DNA of 64,000 bases from Serratia symbiotica (GCA_900380265.1 LR025083.1:2108001-2172000), one strand, 5' to 3'; counted from the stretch's first letter, positions 11,457-24,395 are shown. The notes: generated from the sequence alone by a model not told the origin. Translations and numbers: made by a program.

Positions 11457-11619
11457 ATTTTTAAAAATTTGGACTAACCCATTTTATAGCTATGGCTGCC
11501 ACTTAAATCTAGATTCATATCGCACATCAGCAAAGTAAAATTGGCTTGCTCTTTCTAAAGGCTATCACTATACCGTATCTGCCATCATCAGCAGATTGCT
11601 TATAAGGCACAGGCCTAGT

Positions 11620-11636
11620 GTGTAGTAGTACTACAC
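11620..11636. repeat. Hairpin, 8-bp arms
   Basis: GTGTAGTA G TACTACAC, nearly continuous palindrome. Confidence 0.65.
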
Positions 11637-12503
11637 CCAGCCGAGGGTGCAGATTAAACGCATAAAATCATTTTCGAGCACTCAGAATACTATTAAGTTA
11701 ACCCTAATTACTTTTCAGTTATTTCTACATATGAATATTTTTGTGAGATAAGATCTTGCAGTATGATTATACGACATAAAACCTTTATCTATTTATCATT
11801 AAATGAATTTAAAATTATTCAATATTCAACTTTAAACACTTGATACACAGGTAAAAGTGTTCCTTTCAGCTTGCCCTCAGGCTCACGTATATACCTAATC
11901 GAAATAATATCTTGCCTTTGGCATCTATTTATCATATAAAATCTGACCTCTTAGTAGAGGCTTGTTGAACAAAAAATTAAGAAACATTTTCATTTTTACT
12001 TCGGACAATAACACCTCCAGCAAGACAGGAGAAAATAGAAATTTTTATTAAAAATAAAGAGAATGTACAGTCACCTGAAATAAGGCAAGGTGAGGAGATC
12101 AACCCATCACGCCAAAGATTAAATGCTTATATTTTATAAAATATCAAACAAAATCCAGGTTTGAGAAATCAGTATTGCCACGATTCAAGCCACTTGGAAA
12201 CCAGCAAAAAGCTAACGTGCAGTCTATTTTTTATTCATTCGTTACTTTATTATGAATAATACTCTGTTATCGATTTGTCATAATATCCGGTATCATTAGT
12301 GCGTTACTGAATTTTGTATTATAGGCCATTTAAAATAAATAATAGCCTATACATTTTTGATAGCTCCACACAAGGTTACCATTAGACCCCCTACAAACAG
12401 AAAAGTCTATTAGTAAGAAAGATAAACTGCATTGCTTCGCACTTTACGTATAGAAAGCAATTTACTTCAGGCCTTTCTGGAAGAAAATCTATATTTTTTC
12501 TGC

Positions 12504-12524
12504 GATTTATATATTTTATAAATC
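12504..12524. repeat. Hairpin, 8-bp stem
   Basis: GATTTATA / TATAAATC, loop TATTT. Perfect. Confidence 0.65.
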
Positions 12525-12841
12525 AGTTCACTGAGATGAAACCCATGAAAAACAGAAAGATGTCTATATACTTATTGCATTTCTTTAACATACTCCTCGT
12601 TTGTGCGCTATACTTTACTACCGAATATATTATTAATTTTGTGTAATAAATAAAAACCTACCACATCATATAGGTATCTGAATGCATACTCTATTACTAT
12701 ATATTTATATCTGTCTAACTTAATTATACCGGCTATAATAATTCAGGAATCATCCGCAAATTGATGCACTTAACAAGTAAAGTTAAGCTAATAGAAACCT
12801 GCTCTTGTAATTTTTGTTGCAAATTTGCGTAATACATTACG

Positions 12842-12873
12842 GCGCTTGAAAAGCGCATAGGCTCAAAGCCTAT
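12842..12873. repeat. Two abutting hairpins
   Basis: GCGCTT GAA AAGCGC (12842-12856) is followed without a gap by ATAGGCT CAA AGCCTAT (12857-12873). Both have trinucleotide loops. Neither has a terminator U-tract. Confidence 0.75.
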
Positions 12874-13452
12874 TTAACTAACCGTTTATTAAAAACCGTC
12901 ATTTTCTAGACAGTAAATAACTACTAAGAATTTATTCTCATCAATTAGAGATTTAACAGCTCTTAAAGCGCGCAACGCGGTAACAACTATATTATCTCGG
13001 AGACTATGAAAATATTTTTCATTTTCATCCCGACATTCTATAGGTACATCAATCTATGGTAGAATACGTTGGTTCCTATTGCTAACGCAACTCACACATC
13101 AGTGATCTCTAAATATCAAGCTTATCGGCAATTCCACCGTGAATATTTACACAATCTAATCTATACGCCTCTGGAGATGGCTGTTTAGTAAGAAGTAGTA
13201 GAATACTCCTAATCAATAGCTACTTTCAATAAAAGGCTCCAGTATTATAGTCACCTTCAATCTTACTCTTAACATTCTAAGGCACAATAAAGAACTACAA
13301 TTACGTCACCACATAGGCATAGTCCTCTATGCTACTTTCGCGCGCAACCACAGGTGCGCAGAGCAAGCACAGATAAATTCCCAACTTAGAGTCCGACACA
13401 CCACGTCGCTGCAGATAAACCGTAGCACGATCCTCCCGTTGCCGATTCAAAG

Positions 13453-13483
13453 CGAATAAGGATTATTGGTATGTCCTTATTCG
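13453..13483. repeat. Hairpin, 10-bp stem
   Basis: CGAATAAGGA (13453-13462) pairs with TCCTTATTCG (13474-13483) across 11 nt. Perfect. Confidence 0.85.
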
Positions 13484-15975
13484 GAATACTTTTATCAGTG
13501 TCTTTACTATAACCGATACCCACTAATTACATCTCCATTAAATATTAATACCCAATATAGTGCAAACAGCATACCCCGCAGGACGATAATCTCAATATAC
13601 ATCAATGTGCTTGTTAACACACTAAACCTTTCAGAAAAGAGGGCAATCCTTTCACTTTTGCGCAACATGGAATTTTGGCTTGCGTTATTACTTGGCTTTG
13701 AGATGTCTACATAATAAAATTTGAACAACGCGTACTTCCGGATACAGATCATGATGATATCATTATTCAGTAGGTAGTGAGAGGGGTATGCAAAAGCATT
13801 TTTTCACCTGCTCTAATCTAACACATAGAGGTTCGTCACTCCATCTATTCATCTGATACTTCTTTTTACATTCAAAAGCAAAACACAATTAATAGATTGG
13901 ATGGAACTAACCGTACATTCAATATTTAATATTGGAATAAACTTAATTTAATTTTAAAATACCACAAGATGCCACCTGATGCTATCACAATAGCAAAATA
14001 AAATAGTGAGGAAGGCAATCACTATCTGACCACCATATTAAAACTAATTGAACGAGAGCAATCCCTTATAAAAGGGGAATACATATTATAGGGTTTTACA
14101 ATAAAACTATGTTAATAACAGTTATCATGTCTCCGCATTTTATAATGAAGCGATGAACCTTTCGTCGAAAAAATTTTTCACATTACCTTCTTTAATTTTA
14201 CAGAATTTATTACGTGCATTTTACTCATAGTGTGAATTTTAAATTTCTTGAATATTGCTTATGAGCTGTACCATAACCACTTTTCTATAAAAAAGAATTA
14301 GGTACTTTAGCTGTATACATAATAAATCAGGCAAGACCATTTGGAAATAGTACTTATCATATTTTAGTATTTTATCTCTTAGGATTTTCTGCTAGCGTTA
14401 GTCACTTTTCTTATTGCTCTCTATCGCGTTTGTTATTTAACCAGACTGAGTTCCTTTTTACCTGAGCTGGGTATGGCTACTGATTTATTACTACCAAACC
14501 ATATTTTTGAACGTCTAGTAATTATTACAGAACATTGACTCATGGAATTATTCTTTCAACATATAAATTTTTAAAACCATATACTCAATTACAGTTCCTT
14601 CTTGCAAAGAGTTTATCCCTATTTATGCTTATTTATTTTTGTATATAAGCAACATCAAACATGTCCTTACCTTTTATATAGCGCACTCCTTCTTTTAAAT
14701 TGTAGTAGAGTGTAATAAACCTATTTTCTCAAGCAAATATATGAGAGTTGTACAGCATACAAATACATTTAAAAATACTTGAATCACATAAACGCCTTAT
14801 ATATAAAAACGTTATTATCCAGAATTAGCTTATTTAGCAATAGAAGTAAGTAGCGCAGACTAAATGTTAAAGCTTAATAAGATATAAATGATTCGAATCA
14901 AGGTCACTAACATTAACACCAACCACATGTTATTTATAACATTTATGTAAATTACTATTTTTTAATATCTTATTCCTTAAACTACAAACGATTAAATTCA
15001 TTTACTCAACGGTTCCTGTCGGTTAGTTGACCGTAACTATAAGTCGCAAACAATCCGACAAGCCATTTATTTACACTTCTATAATTTCGATGCTTTGTGT
15101 AAAACAGACTATTTTCTCTGAAAGATGCTCTAACAATTCTAGTAAAGCCGCCTCCACCATAGCAGAGGTCTAGTATTAGGAAACATACCTGATCGGTTTT
15201 CTATATCTCGGAAGCGACGACAACTAAGAACTATATTGCGTTCAAACTATAGAAAATTGTTGTTGTTTAAAAGTCTTTATTATGTTTATGTCATTCTGTG
15301 GTTTGTATCATGTTAAATACTAATATTTTGTATTTGCCAATTAAAGTATTGAAATACAATTGACCATTTTCTCTATTAGAAATGACGATTTCAATCCTTT
15401 AGCATCGGACAAGACTACCTATCTGTACAGAACTTCGACTGATATTAAACCACTACTTTTCCTCTTTACTTTAGCGACTTTCTTCTGAACGCATCAATAT
15501 TAAGTCCCGTGTCTTTGGTACCAGCCATCCCATTCGCTATACCAAACAGCCTATCTGGAATTTAAGCGCTGTATTTCATTCCTTTCCGTCCTTCCTGTTT
15601 CTCAGCATCTCCTTGATCACCTAATAAAATTACTGTCTCAGCTTCAGCACTGCAACCCACATCGCATATATCAAGTTCTGTCGTGGTGTAATTTTTTACT
15701 TCCAGGTATAAGAGCCTGTAACAAGCCGATTTTGGAAACGCTCTCTTTAGTTCCCATTTTCATGCAGTATAAGTTAGGTTTAACTGCTGAGCCAGGTAAG
15801 CGAACGCTACTAAAAACTCATTCACCTCATCAACCTTGCCCTTTACTAAATACTGTAAAAATCAAGAAGTACATCTCCTCTTCGATCCTTATTATTATAT
15901 AACCATCTTGCATCACGCAAGCCGTATAAACAAAAGATAAATAATACGGAAACCAATGTTAAGTATATAACATTA

Positions 15976-15991
15976 TATCATCTAGATGATA
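15976..15991. repeat. 16-bp perfect palindrome
   Basis: TATCATCT AGATGATA. It overlaps a second hairpin, GATAAT CTAGT ATTATC, on its right side, and the 7-bp hairpin CTGATCT / AGATCAG lies at 16035-16053. Confidence 0.7.
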
Positions 15992-16109
15992 ATCTAGTAT
16001 TATCTATACTCCAAAATTACTCTAGTAGTATCATCTGATCTAATTAAGATCAGCATCTATCAAAGCACCCCACTCAATCTCATAATACCGATCAAGCTAA
16101 ACACTATCT

Positions 16110-16136
16110 GTACAGTAAAACACCATTTTACTGTAC
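16110..16136. repeat. Hairpin, 11-bp stem
   Basis: GTACAGTAAAA / TTTTACTGTAC, loop CACCA. Perfect. Confidence 0.85.
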
Positions 16137-16765
16137 CCGATAAATCATTATCGTTGTTATTTGCGGTGAAATCACATTTATTCTTATATGCAAGGTAGTC
16201 ATATCTATATTCAGGTTTTATCTAATTAATACCTGATTCAAGTATAAAACCCTATTTATGACAGTCTAGGTCAATAAGTGAATTTATTAGGAATACGTGT
16301 ATTTCTAGGGTTAAGATCGAGTAATACTCATCACTTTATTAACGCCTAATCTTTCTACTACACACTGTAGTAAAATGTAAGTATCAGCAATCTAATCACT
16401 CTCGAAGAAGAGTGTAGCAGCACTAATATTATCATTGCTAGAACGGCACTAATTAGGATAACCTCTTTCCCTTACTTATACATAACAGGGTCAGTTACAG
16501 CGATCTCCTCAATATGTTAGAATAGTTCTCTATAGGTTTCTAATGAACCCTATTAGGCAAGTCACCTAAATTGAATAATTGTAAGATAGTAAAGTTTCAC
16601 CAACCATCGACTTGCAATTTATAGTTCTCTTTCCCGTTTCGCATCATCAGATGACTTGCCTTAATTTATCTGCATAAAAGAATCCTTTTCAGCAACGCTG
16701 CCTAATTTCGGCCTATTTACTGATTAGCCCTTCCAACCTTAAAAGTAAATAAGGTAATGTCTTTA

Positions 16766-16816
16766 CAGACTAATAGTCTGACAAAGCCCATCTAACACGA
16801 TGGGCTTTGTTTATAG
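16766..16816 (+). terminator. Strong terminator-like hairpin preceded by a small hairpin
   Basis: A 12-bp perfect stem, ACAAAGCCCATC / GATGGGCTTTGT (16781-16810), has loop TAACAC and is followed by TTATAG. The GC-rich core with an A-rich left flank looks like a real enterobacterial intrinsic terminator. A 6-bp hairpin (CAGACT AAT AGTCTG, 16766-16780) abuts it on the left. No gene is intact upstream. Confidence 0.6.
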
Positions 16817-16963
16817 TTTCCACTTGTTTACATTCAATAAGTTTCACGGTTTATAAAATTTGCATGTATCACTCTATCTGAGTGCCAGACCTGTTTATCT
16901 AGGATATTTTCAAAACGCTACACTTTATTAAAACTTCAATATATTCCTGTTAGTCTATGGGTC

Positions 16964-16980
16964 TAGTATTTCCAATACTA
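16964..16980. repeat. Hairpin, 7-bp stem
   Basis: TAGTATT / AATACTA, loop TCC. Perfect. Confidence 0.6.
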
Positions 16981-17927
16981 TTTATAAGTAATATGAGCCT
17001 TCATACTGATCAGCTGTATTTTTAGGCTTGGCGCGCTGGATGGTTCCAAGACATTCATTATGGATTTAATTACACCCTACATAATTGTATTATTTAATCT
17101 TTTTCCATTTATAAATAAATATTTCCTTACTACACTCTCCCGATTAATACTCATTAATAGCGATCAACTTGATCAAAAATTCAGCTTAAATTATTTATTT
17201 TTGTTTAATGATTATAGAATAAACAAATTAGTAATGCTTTAACCCTTAACAAATCTGATTGAATTAAATGAATTAGTGCATTAATTTAAATACATTTCCG
17301 GCTCTACCTCCCTGTTCTACATCAGCATTATGGATACCTTTTTGTAATCATATTTTGATAGGCGGATCTAGTTACAATCCTGGGTGTCTATATAATTCCA
17401 ATTGGAATAATGTAAAACTTTTATAAGACACAACTTATATATTGTAAAAAAACGAGATTAATGCAAATTTCTGTTATTTTTATATCGCAGGGTGCCTCCT
17501 CTAACTATTATTGAGTGTATTATTCCGACGGAAACATCTTTTATATATACACATAGCGCACGCTCAAAATACAGCCGCTATATTGTTATGATTAGCCCTA
17601 TTTTCTAATGCTATTGTATTAATGTTTCACTACAACTATTATACTGCTTGCTCATATGGAAGCATAAATTTTTATCATACATATAATTCTAAACCCTGTA
17701 TTATAAACAGACACTCTGTATTCCAGCCATCCTAATAGGAACAGTGATTTTATTCATTAAACCCACTTGCTAAAAAGCAAATATTAAAGGGCTTGATAAG
17801 TAATCCAATAATTCAACTCATAGTATATACGCAATATGTATTACCCTTAAATAAATAATTGATTGCTATTTGTAAAATAACTAGTCCCACTAACTTATTA
17901 CGTCTTTATGATTTATAGCGCCTATAC

Positions 17928-17966
17928 TCATTTATTTGTTATATTAACGATATAACAAATAAATGA
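17928..17966. repeat. Hairpin, 17-bp perfect stem
   Basis: The left arm 17928-17944 (TCATTTATTTGTTATAT) is exactly complementary to the right arm 17950-17966, with the 5-nt loop TAACG. This is the longest perfect stem I found. It is AT-rich and has no U-tract, so it is not a standard terminator. Confidence 0.95.
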
Positions 17967-19748
17967 CATTTGTACATCACCGTTACGAAATCATTACTTT
18001 CTGATTCTGTCATTATTCACTTTTACTGTGATTACTATTAATTGTATCGCATTATCAAAATATTCCATTATTTAATTATGCAATAAACTTTAGCCTCTGT
18101 CATAAGTATTTATTCTGTCCTTGTAGAATAAAACCTATAAATGAGATATTTTGTCCATGCACTTTATTATTGTATGAATGAATAGTAATTTTTAGTCAAG
18201 GCAATATCCATTTTTCTTTGAGCTTATTTTCAGCATATCTTCTATTCACTAACTACTTATACATAGAAAATTATGTACAGTGCCGTGATAAAAGTTACAT
18301 CTCCTAAAATGTACATTTAAAAACCCATTATTGTATTTACCCTTAATAAATCCCGATCCTTTCCGCCAGTAAGCAGAAAGATTCGCATAGAGTAACGCGC
18401 TTCTTTTACATAATCATATGAAGCCGTTAACCTTGCCACTAACCTAGATATCTTAGTGAAGGATCTTAAGCCTCACTCTTGCTCAGAGAGCCAGGATTTC
18501 CTCTTCATAACATTTTCCTTACGCAACATTCCGAGGTTATTATCTCATAACCTATGTATATAGTATTTATTTTCTTTCTTATATAGAATATATCTCGCTC
18601 AGTAAAAAATAAGCATTCCAGATACCATCTTTACTACTCTAAATTTCTAGTAAATTTGTTTAGTAACAGTTATTTTACTGAATCAAACCAGCTAGATGCA
18701 TAACGGTTAGCTCTAACAAAATATTTGATTACACAATCAAGAAATTTATCATATTTATCGTATTCTCACTAGTTATATCACTAGTATAGTGGACTTTCAT
18801 TTCCACAATTAGTGACATACCATACATCCTCTGCGTTCGACTTGAAATATTACCGCATAGATTTTAAAAATATTTCCAGGAATATGTGATTGACCTTTGT
18901 ATAGAAAAAAAGGTCTAACAACCGATTCATCAACTATTTTTATCATTCTATTTTATTGATTTATGATTTTAAATCTCTATAAAATAGACTGTCAGTAGGA
19001 ATTAGCTATCCAATAAAAATCAGAATAATAGGTATTAACTCGCAATTGTCTAATTTAGAATAATTAATCTAACTGATAATTTTTAATTTATAATCCGAAC
19101 CAAAGACACTATAGTTTAATCATAACAATACACAGCGTCAGAAAGTGAAATTTTAATACACTCATCATTTCTAAAAAATGCGCCTGAACTACGCATAACG
19201 ACTAAAATAAAATCAGAATTTAATAATATGAACAAAATCTAGTTATTAAGATAACCCGCTCTGGATTGGTTTACTGATGTCCAACTAGACATATTCATTA
19301 GTAAAAATTAATTTCTATTGTCTTCCGTAATAATTATAGGCGATTTGTAGTTCATATCTCTTATCAGATTTATATAAATATTTCTCTTATTACTATCAAA
19401 GCAAGTAACTGCTAATGCAGTGATTCAGTAATTGAAGCATATTTAATACTCCGTATTTTACTAATACGTAACATTATTTAATAAGAAAAAACCTACCAGT
19501 AGCATTTCTCTCTTATTATAATATGTCAATACATTCTAATATTTTGTATAATAACAAATTATTGATATTGCTTTTTACCTTTCTGAATTTGCATATCTGG
19601 AATGTTAATCCTTTCTTTATCATGGTCGAGTTAAATATATTAAAAACAAAACTCTCAATCAAAATAACTCAACTCATTGATGGCAGGTTAATACTGCCAG
19701 CTATCAATAAATAATCAGCTTAGTTTTAGTAAAAATTACTATATTCCA

Positions 19749-19781
19749 CTAGATTAGGTAAATGAGATTTACCTAATCTAG
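19749..19781. repeat. Hairpin, 15-bp perfect stem
   Basis: CTAGATTAGGTAAAT (19749-19763) and ATTTACCTAATCTAG (19767-19781) flank the 3-nt loop GAG. The following bases are only loosely T-rich (CTTACTCCTTTT). Confidence 0.95.
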
Positions 19782-21148
19782 CTTACTCCTTTTCCACTTA
19801 ATTGATATTAAAGCTAACTTGTATTTCTTTATTTTATATAATTCCAGTGAATATTAGAGATCCTTAACATTATTAACTCAACAACATGGGTAATACTAAA
19901 ACACTGGAAATAGCATTCCTTCTATAGTTCCTTTCCTTGCATTTATCATGCATATCATAAACTAGTCTCATGCAATCGCAACATATACAAAGCATGTTTA
20001 TCTTTCTACCAAACAGTATACCGGATTCATAGAATTCATCTGTTATCTCCATAAATAACCATTTGATATATTGATCGAATTTCATAACCTGAAAAATTTA
20101 TAAATCAAGCGATAGTGGAATCTGTATGCATTGCGCTCCGTACTGTACAAACCTCCTAATATTTAACTATGAATTTTTGTTACCTGATATATTTATTTTT
20201 ATTTTAAACACTAATACCAAATTCTTGTGCATAATACATAATTCTTAATTCTATAAATATATGTTAACATTAAATATAGATTTTTTATACACCTAGTGGT
20301 GTGCCTATAGGCCTTTTCTTAAAGCATGAAATAAAATTAATTAATTCCTTACCTTTATTAGAAATACATAACAAATAATAGTTAATTATTTATATAGTGT
20401 GTTCTTATTTCCTAGTAGTGTAGATAGCATCTTTTGGCTGTTTATGGCAATATTGACGAGAGTGCATATACTAATATGCATCACTATAAATTCACCAACT
20501 CGTAATTTTTGAGCATCTGAATCAGCATACACGTTACTAGAACTAGTATCAATATAGGCCTCACTCGATTTCAAATAAACGACCTGCCAAGCTATACGGA
20601 ATCACACACAATCTCTCTGCTATCTATTCTACATATTTCTGACACTTATTTATTAATTGTAGTTCATCGCACTCAATACTTGATCTTGATTTATTTAATT
20701 TCTCACTCATCTCAAAACTCAACCTATTTAAGCTAAGCAACATGCTCTTCTGCCATGTAAATAATCCGCCTCAATAGCTCTGTAATTGAACTATAGTTGC
20801 TCAACCAAGCACTCTCTAAGAATAACTCCCACGCATTGAAAATCGTTTAGTTTAAGATCTAATATTTTTATGTGTTATTAACTTTCTAAAAAACGTCTTG
20901 TTTTCTAAGTGAATTAGAATATTTTAATTCTTCTTTCCACAACAGAATATTTACACTTATTCTAATTGTAATCATTTTATATCCATACACCTCAAGGTTA
21001 CTATAAGCACTTCTCAACAGATTTACTTATTTAGTGAAAATACCTTTTACTTTATTGACAACGGCATTTCATAATTATCATATAGATAATAGGTGCACAT
21101 TTAATTATTTATTTAGACTCGGAACTTATACAGAATCTAGTAATATAC

Positions 21149-21173
21149 GTTATAGCTAGAAATTAGCTATAAC
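21149..21173. repeat. Hairpin, 10-bp stem
   Basis: GTTATAGCTA / TAGCTATAAC, loop GAAAT. Perfect. Confidence 0.85.
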
Positions 21174-22586
21174 AGCTTCAGAATAGAGCACAATAGTACG
21201 TATCTTCTAAAAATTAACGCTAACAAAAGTTGGGGGATGCTCGACTATCAAAAAGTATAAAGCTTTTTGTGAGTTTATAATCAATAAATACTAAATAAAA
21301 ATTTGTTATGTTGTGTATGGAATTTTATAATGATGGCTTATAGCCAGATCACCTCACTAAACATACAAGGGGAGATACTTGTTCTTAAGTTATTAGAGTT
21401 AGATAATTAAATCTTGAAAGTATCAGGCTAAGATAATTTTAATATTTAATATGTTTATTACCATACGGAAATTATCAAGATAACAGCATATTTAGTTCAT
21501 GATCAGTCAAGATCACTGATATCTCGGTAACATAATCTGCAATATCAACCAGGAGTTAATGTTAAGTTGTTAGGTATATTCTTATCAGCTTTAATAATTA
21601 ATTATTAACTCATCGTAAAGAACTAACTTATAGATTTAACAATTGTTGTCTATATTCCTCTAATATCACCTTTAGCATAAAATTTGTATCACTTTTACAA
21701 ATCTCTCTGCATAATTAAGTTTCTTTGCTAAAGAGCGACATGCCAAGAGTGCTTCTTTTTCATATTTCTCTTTATTTATCAATCTAATAAAACTCTGTTT
21801 TATATAAATATGACCATTCCTATTATAGGAGCTTACTTTATAGTTAGTAATCACATATATTGCGTTCGTATGTGATTCGATATTACTTAAAGGAGTGCAG
21901 ACTGGTTTTACATCATCCTCCTCCATAAGGCACACAGGAAATGAAAGCAGATTCAAGCTCGTGGATACGCCATTACGACTAATGCCGACTCCGAGACAAC
22001 TTAACCATTTACTTATGTGCGAATAGAATAGGAGTATTATGGCAGAAATTAATGGGTAACGCTTGTTAAGGTGACATTAGCTTGTTATCAGCAATACTGG
22101 CTTGACAGCACAGCATCACCATAAATTGAATCGTTCGTAGCTTTCTGGCCGCTCTGGCACTTAACAGTAATCAACTTAACCATCGGTTTCCGACCTGCTC
22201 GTTATATAACAGATAACACCTAACCAACTAGGTTCACAACCATCTGAGATAAACCTACTAGGCCATGGCACACATGCCAAGCCGCAACGCTACTAAAGAC
22301 TAGATAATCCCAAGATTGAGGGAAACTAAGCTAAACCTATATCAACTAGAAATTTAAAATCAATTAGAATCATGAACATCATATCTTGGAGGGTATTACT
22401 TCTAGGCAAATAGTCTTTCCAAAAAAATCACAGCACCTGTAATAAGCTGGAGCACTTCTTATAGATCTAACAAACCACCATCTAGCATTGACACTAGTTT
22501 AACTTAGTTCACTGTTGATTATTAAATCATTCAACCTGCATAATGCACACAAAAATATTTTTCTGATATAACTGCGTGTGGTTACT

Positions 22587-23111
22587 ATGAGTTCTAGTGG
22601 ACATTGCATCTTTGCTTTAGCAAGTGCTGTTTTTGCGAAAAAATTGGCATTATCTTTAGCATTAGCTCAAGGGAATTGGTGTCATATTATCATCGGCGGA
22701 ATCTTGACCTGTCTGCTACCAGACCTCGATCACCCCCAGTCTTTTTTAGGCCGGCGATTAAAATGGATCTCGATACCCATTACTACTCTATTTGGTCATA
22801 GAGGTATGACTCACAGCTACTTAGCCATCATGGCGTTCAGCATATCTCTTTCTTCAGACTTATTGTCAATCATACACATTCAGTTACCGGAAGATTTTAT
22901 ACACGGCATGGTCGTTGGTTATACTAGCCACGTTTTAGCTGATATGTTAACACCAGCAGGAATACCTTTATTATGGCCATATCGTCAACGTTTTTGTATT
23001 GCTATCTTAAATCCAAGTAAATGCCCTAAGCGGGAGCGAATATTTTGTTTAGTACTGCTGATATGTGCTTTTCTTTACCCTTTTCATACCATTATCAATA
23101 ATAAGTTATGA
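22587..23111 (+). CDS. ydjM: YdjM-family inner-membrane metal-dependent hydrolase homologue
   Basis: An intact 174-residue protein recognisable as YdjM (DUF457 family, predicted membrane-bound metal-dependent hydrolase; substrate unknown). The family's charged motifs are all present: H6, DLDHP (D46, D48, H49), GHRGMTHS (H71, R72, H76) and SHVLADMLTPAG (H115, D119). They sit between hydrophobic stretches at roughly 7-25, 33-45, 78-98, 107-120 and 152-170. The protein is about 20 residues shorter than E. coli YdjM at the C-terminus. I place the start at ATG 22,587 because MSSSGH aligns with the E. coli N-terminus; GTG 22,578 is in frame but would add three residues. No clear Shine-Dalgarno is seen. 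E. coli ydjM is in the LexA regulon, but I see no convincing LexA box upstream. It is the only gene with obvious homology surviving intact in about 54 kb of decayed DNA. Confidence 0.9.
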   Translation: MSSSGHCIFALASAVFAKKLALSLALAQGNWCHIIIGGILTCLLPDLDHPQSFLGRRLKWISIPITTLFGHRGMTHSYLAIMAFSISLSSDLLSIIHIQLPEDFIHGMVVGYTSHVLADMLTPAGIPLLWPYRQRFCIAILNPSKCPKRERIFCLVLLICAFLYPFHTIINNKL

Positions 23112-23233
23112 ATTACTGACGCTAATCAGCATTATTACACTTGATTACAAAAATTTATTTAAAATTATATTTGCATCTAATATAACTTATAGTTATTCAG
23201 CCTTATATCTAGGCCTGCGAATAAATAGGAGTA

Positions 23234-23260
23234 TAGGTGTATATGAATTACATACACCTA
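23234..23260. repeat. Hairpin, 9-bp stem
   Basis: TAGGTGTAT / ATACACCTA, 9-nt loop. It lies about 120 bp downstream of ydjM but has no T-tract, so it is an unlikely terminator for that gene. Confidence 0.7.
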
Positions 23261-23703
23261 AAGTTGAATACCTATGGTTTCTGCAGAGAGAAATGCACTG
23301 ATAAAATAAACAATAATATTATAAATAGCATACCGATGACATCGTGAAGCACAGTAGCCATCAATGAGGCCGCTAAGGAAAACAGAGGCAATCATTTCAG
23401 TGATTGGCCTACACAATAACAAAGACCACGACAGTCCATCAAAACCTGATCACAAATAATTTATTTAAATGAATTTAATAACTCAAAATGCTCAAATAAA
23501 AGATTGATCGAATATTTAGAGACAATGTTTAAAATAATAAATTAAAAATCACAAAAGGGCCAATACAATTGGGGTATAATCATTCTACAATGATCTAGCA
23601 GCTATATCAAAAATAATAATCCACATACCAAATGCAAATTATACATGTATTAATTAAATATTTTTAATGAAATTAAAACATATTTGAAAGAAATATTTCC
23701 AAA

Positions 23704-23730
23704 AAAATATCGAAAAGCACGCGATATTTT
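23704..23730. repeat. Hairpin, 9-bp stem
   Basis: AAAATATCG / CGATATTTT, loop AAAAGCACG. Perfect. Confidence 0.7.
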
Positions 23731-24366
23731 GATAATATCTTACTGTACTCACATAGTACGTTTACTAATTAATATATATTATGTAAATCCTTAGTTTTAA
23801 ATGATTTGATACTTATTACCCAGAATCAATATTTATTGGTATCCTAAAAACCTCAGATATAATTTCGTGGTTGTTCTACAATGCACTTATCTATGTTTAC
23901 CCTATAGCATAAAACGACTAATATTCAAAGTCTGTCTCAAATAAAGGTTTTATTACCTGGTAATTAACTGTGAATGTTGCAATAAATAGGATAAACAATA
24001 GAATACTAACGCATACTAGCAAAAATTCTCTTTATAACAGTGTGAATATTTAAACACTTAGGTTAGTTCAGGTTAACCCCGTCAACACTCATATTGATGC
24101 AAACTCAAATAGACATTATACATAATCCATATCTTTAGTTAAACGACACCCAGTTCGTAACTATGAAAAGAATAAATATATGGATAATATTTCCAAGCAA
24201 TGTGCATCAGCAATCCAACCTTAAAAATTAAGATTATCTCAATTACCACTCTTTGTCAACAAATCTTTTTGAGTTTCCTCAATCATTATCAATGACTATC
24301 ATGGATACTACATGATTAGATAATAACAAATCGACAAGAAATAAATGTAGCTTACATTATCCTAAT

Positions 24367-24395
24367 AGGAAAGCACATATAATATGTGCTTTCCT
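24367..24395. repeat. Hairpin, 14-bp arms around one base
   Basis: AGGAAAGCACATAT and its exact complement ATATGTGCTTTCCT are separated by a single A (24381). As a hairpin it would form 13 bp with a 3-nt loop. It is followed by TTAAAAG, which is too weak for a U-tract. Confidence 0.9.

Larger units (their letters stand above)
5868..22577. other. Gene desert, segment 2
   Basis: About 16.7 kb contains no intact gene that I can defend. Composition is around one-third GC by eye. Small open frames of 60-94 codons are within chance expectation and show no recognisable family, ribosome binding site or neighbour logic. The segment carries the densest run of perfect hairpins seen in the window (about 6,000-11,100 was read most closely). 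Confidence 0.8.

Noticed and set aside
21672-21956. 94-codon minus-strand frame near ydjM, with a faint resemblance to CedA (SFIR... versus SFLR...).
   Set aside because: The similarity needs a five-residue gap and covers few identities, there is no ribosome binding site, and frames of this length are expected by chance in AT-rich DNA.
22440-22586. LexA box upstream of ydjM.
   Set aside because: No CTG-N10-CAG sequence with acceptable match was found; only isolated CTGT half-sites occur.
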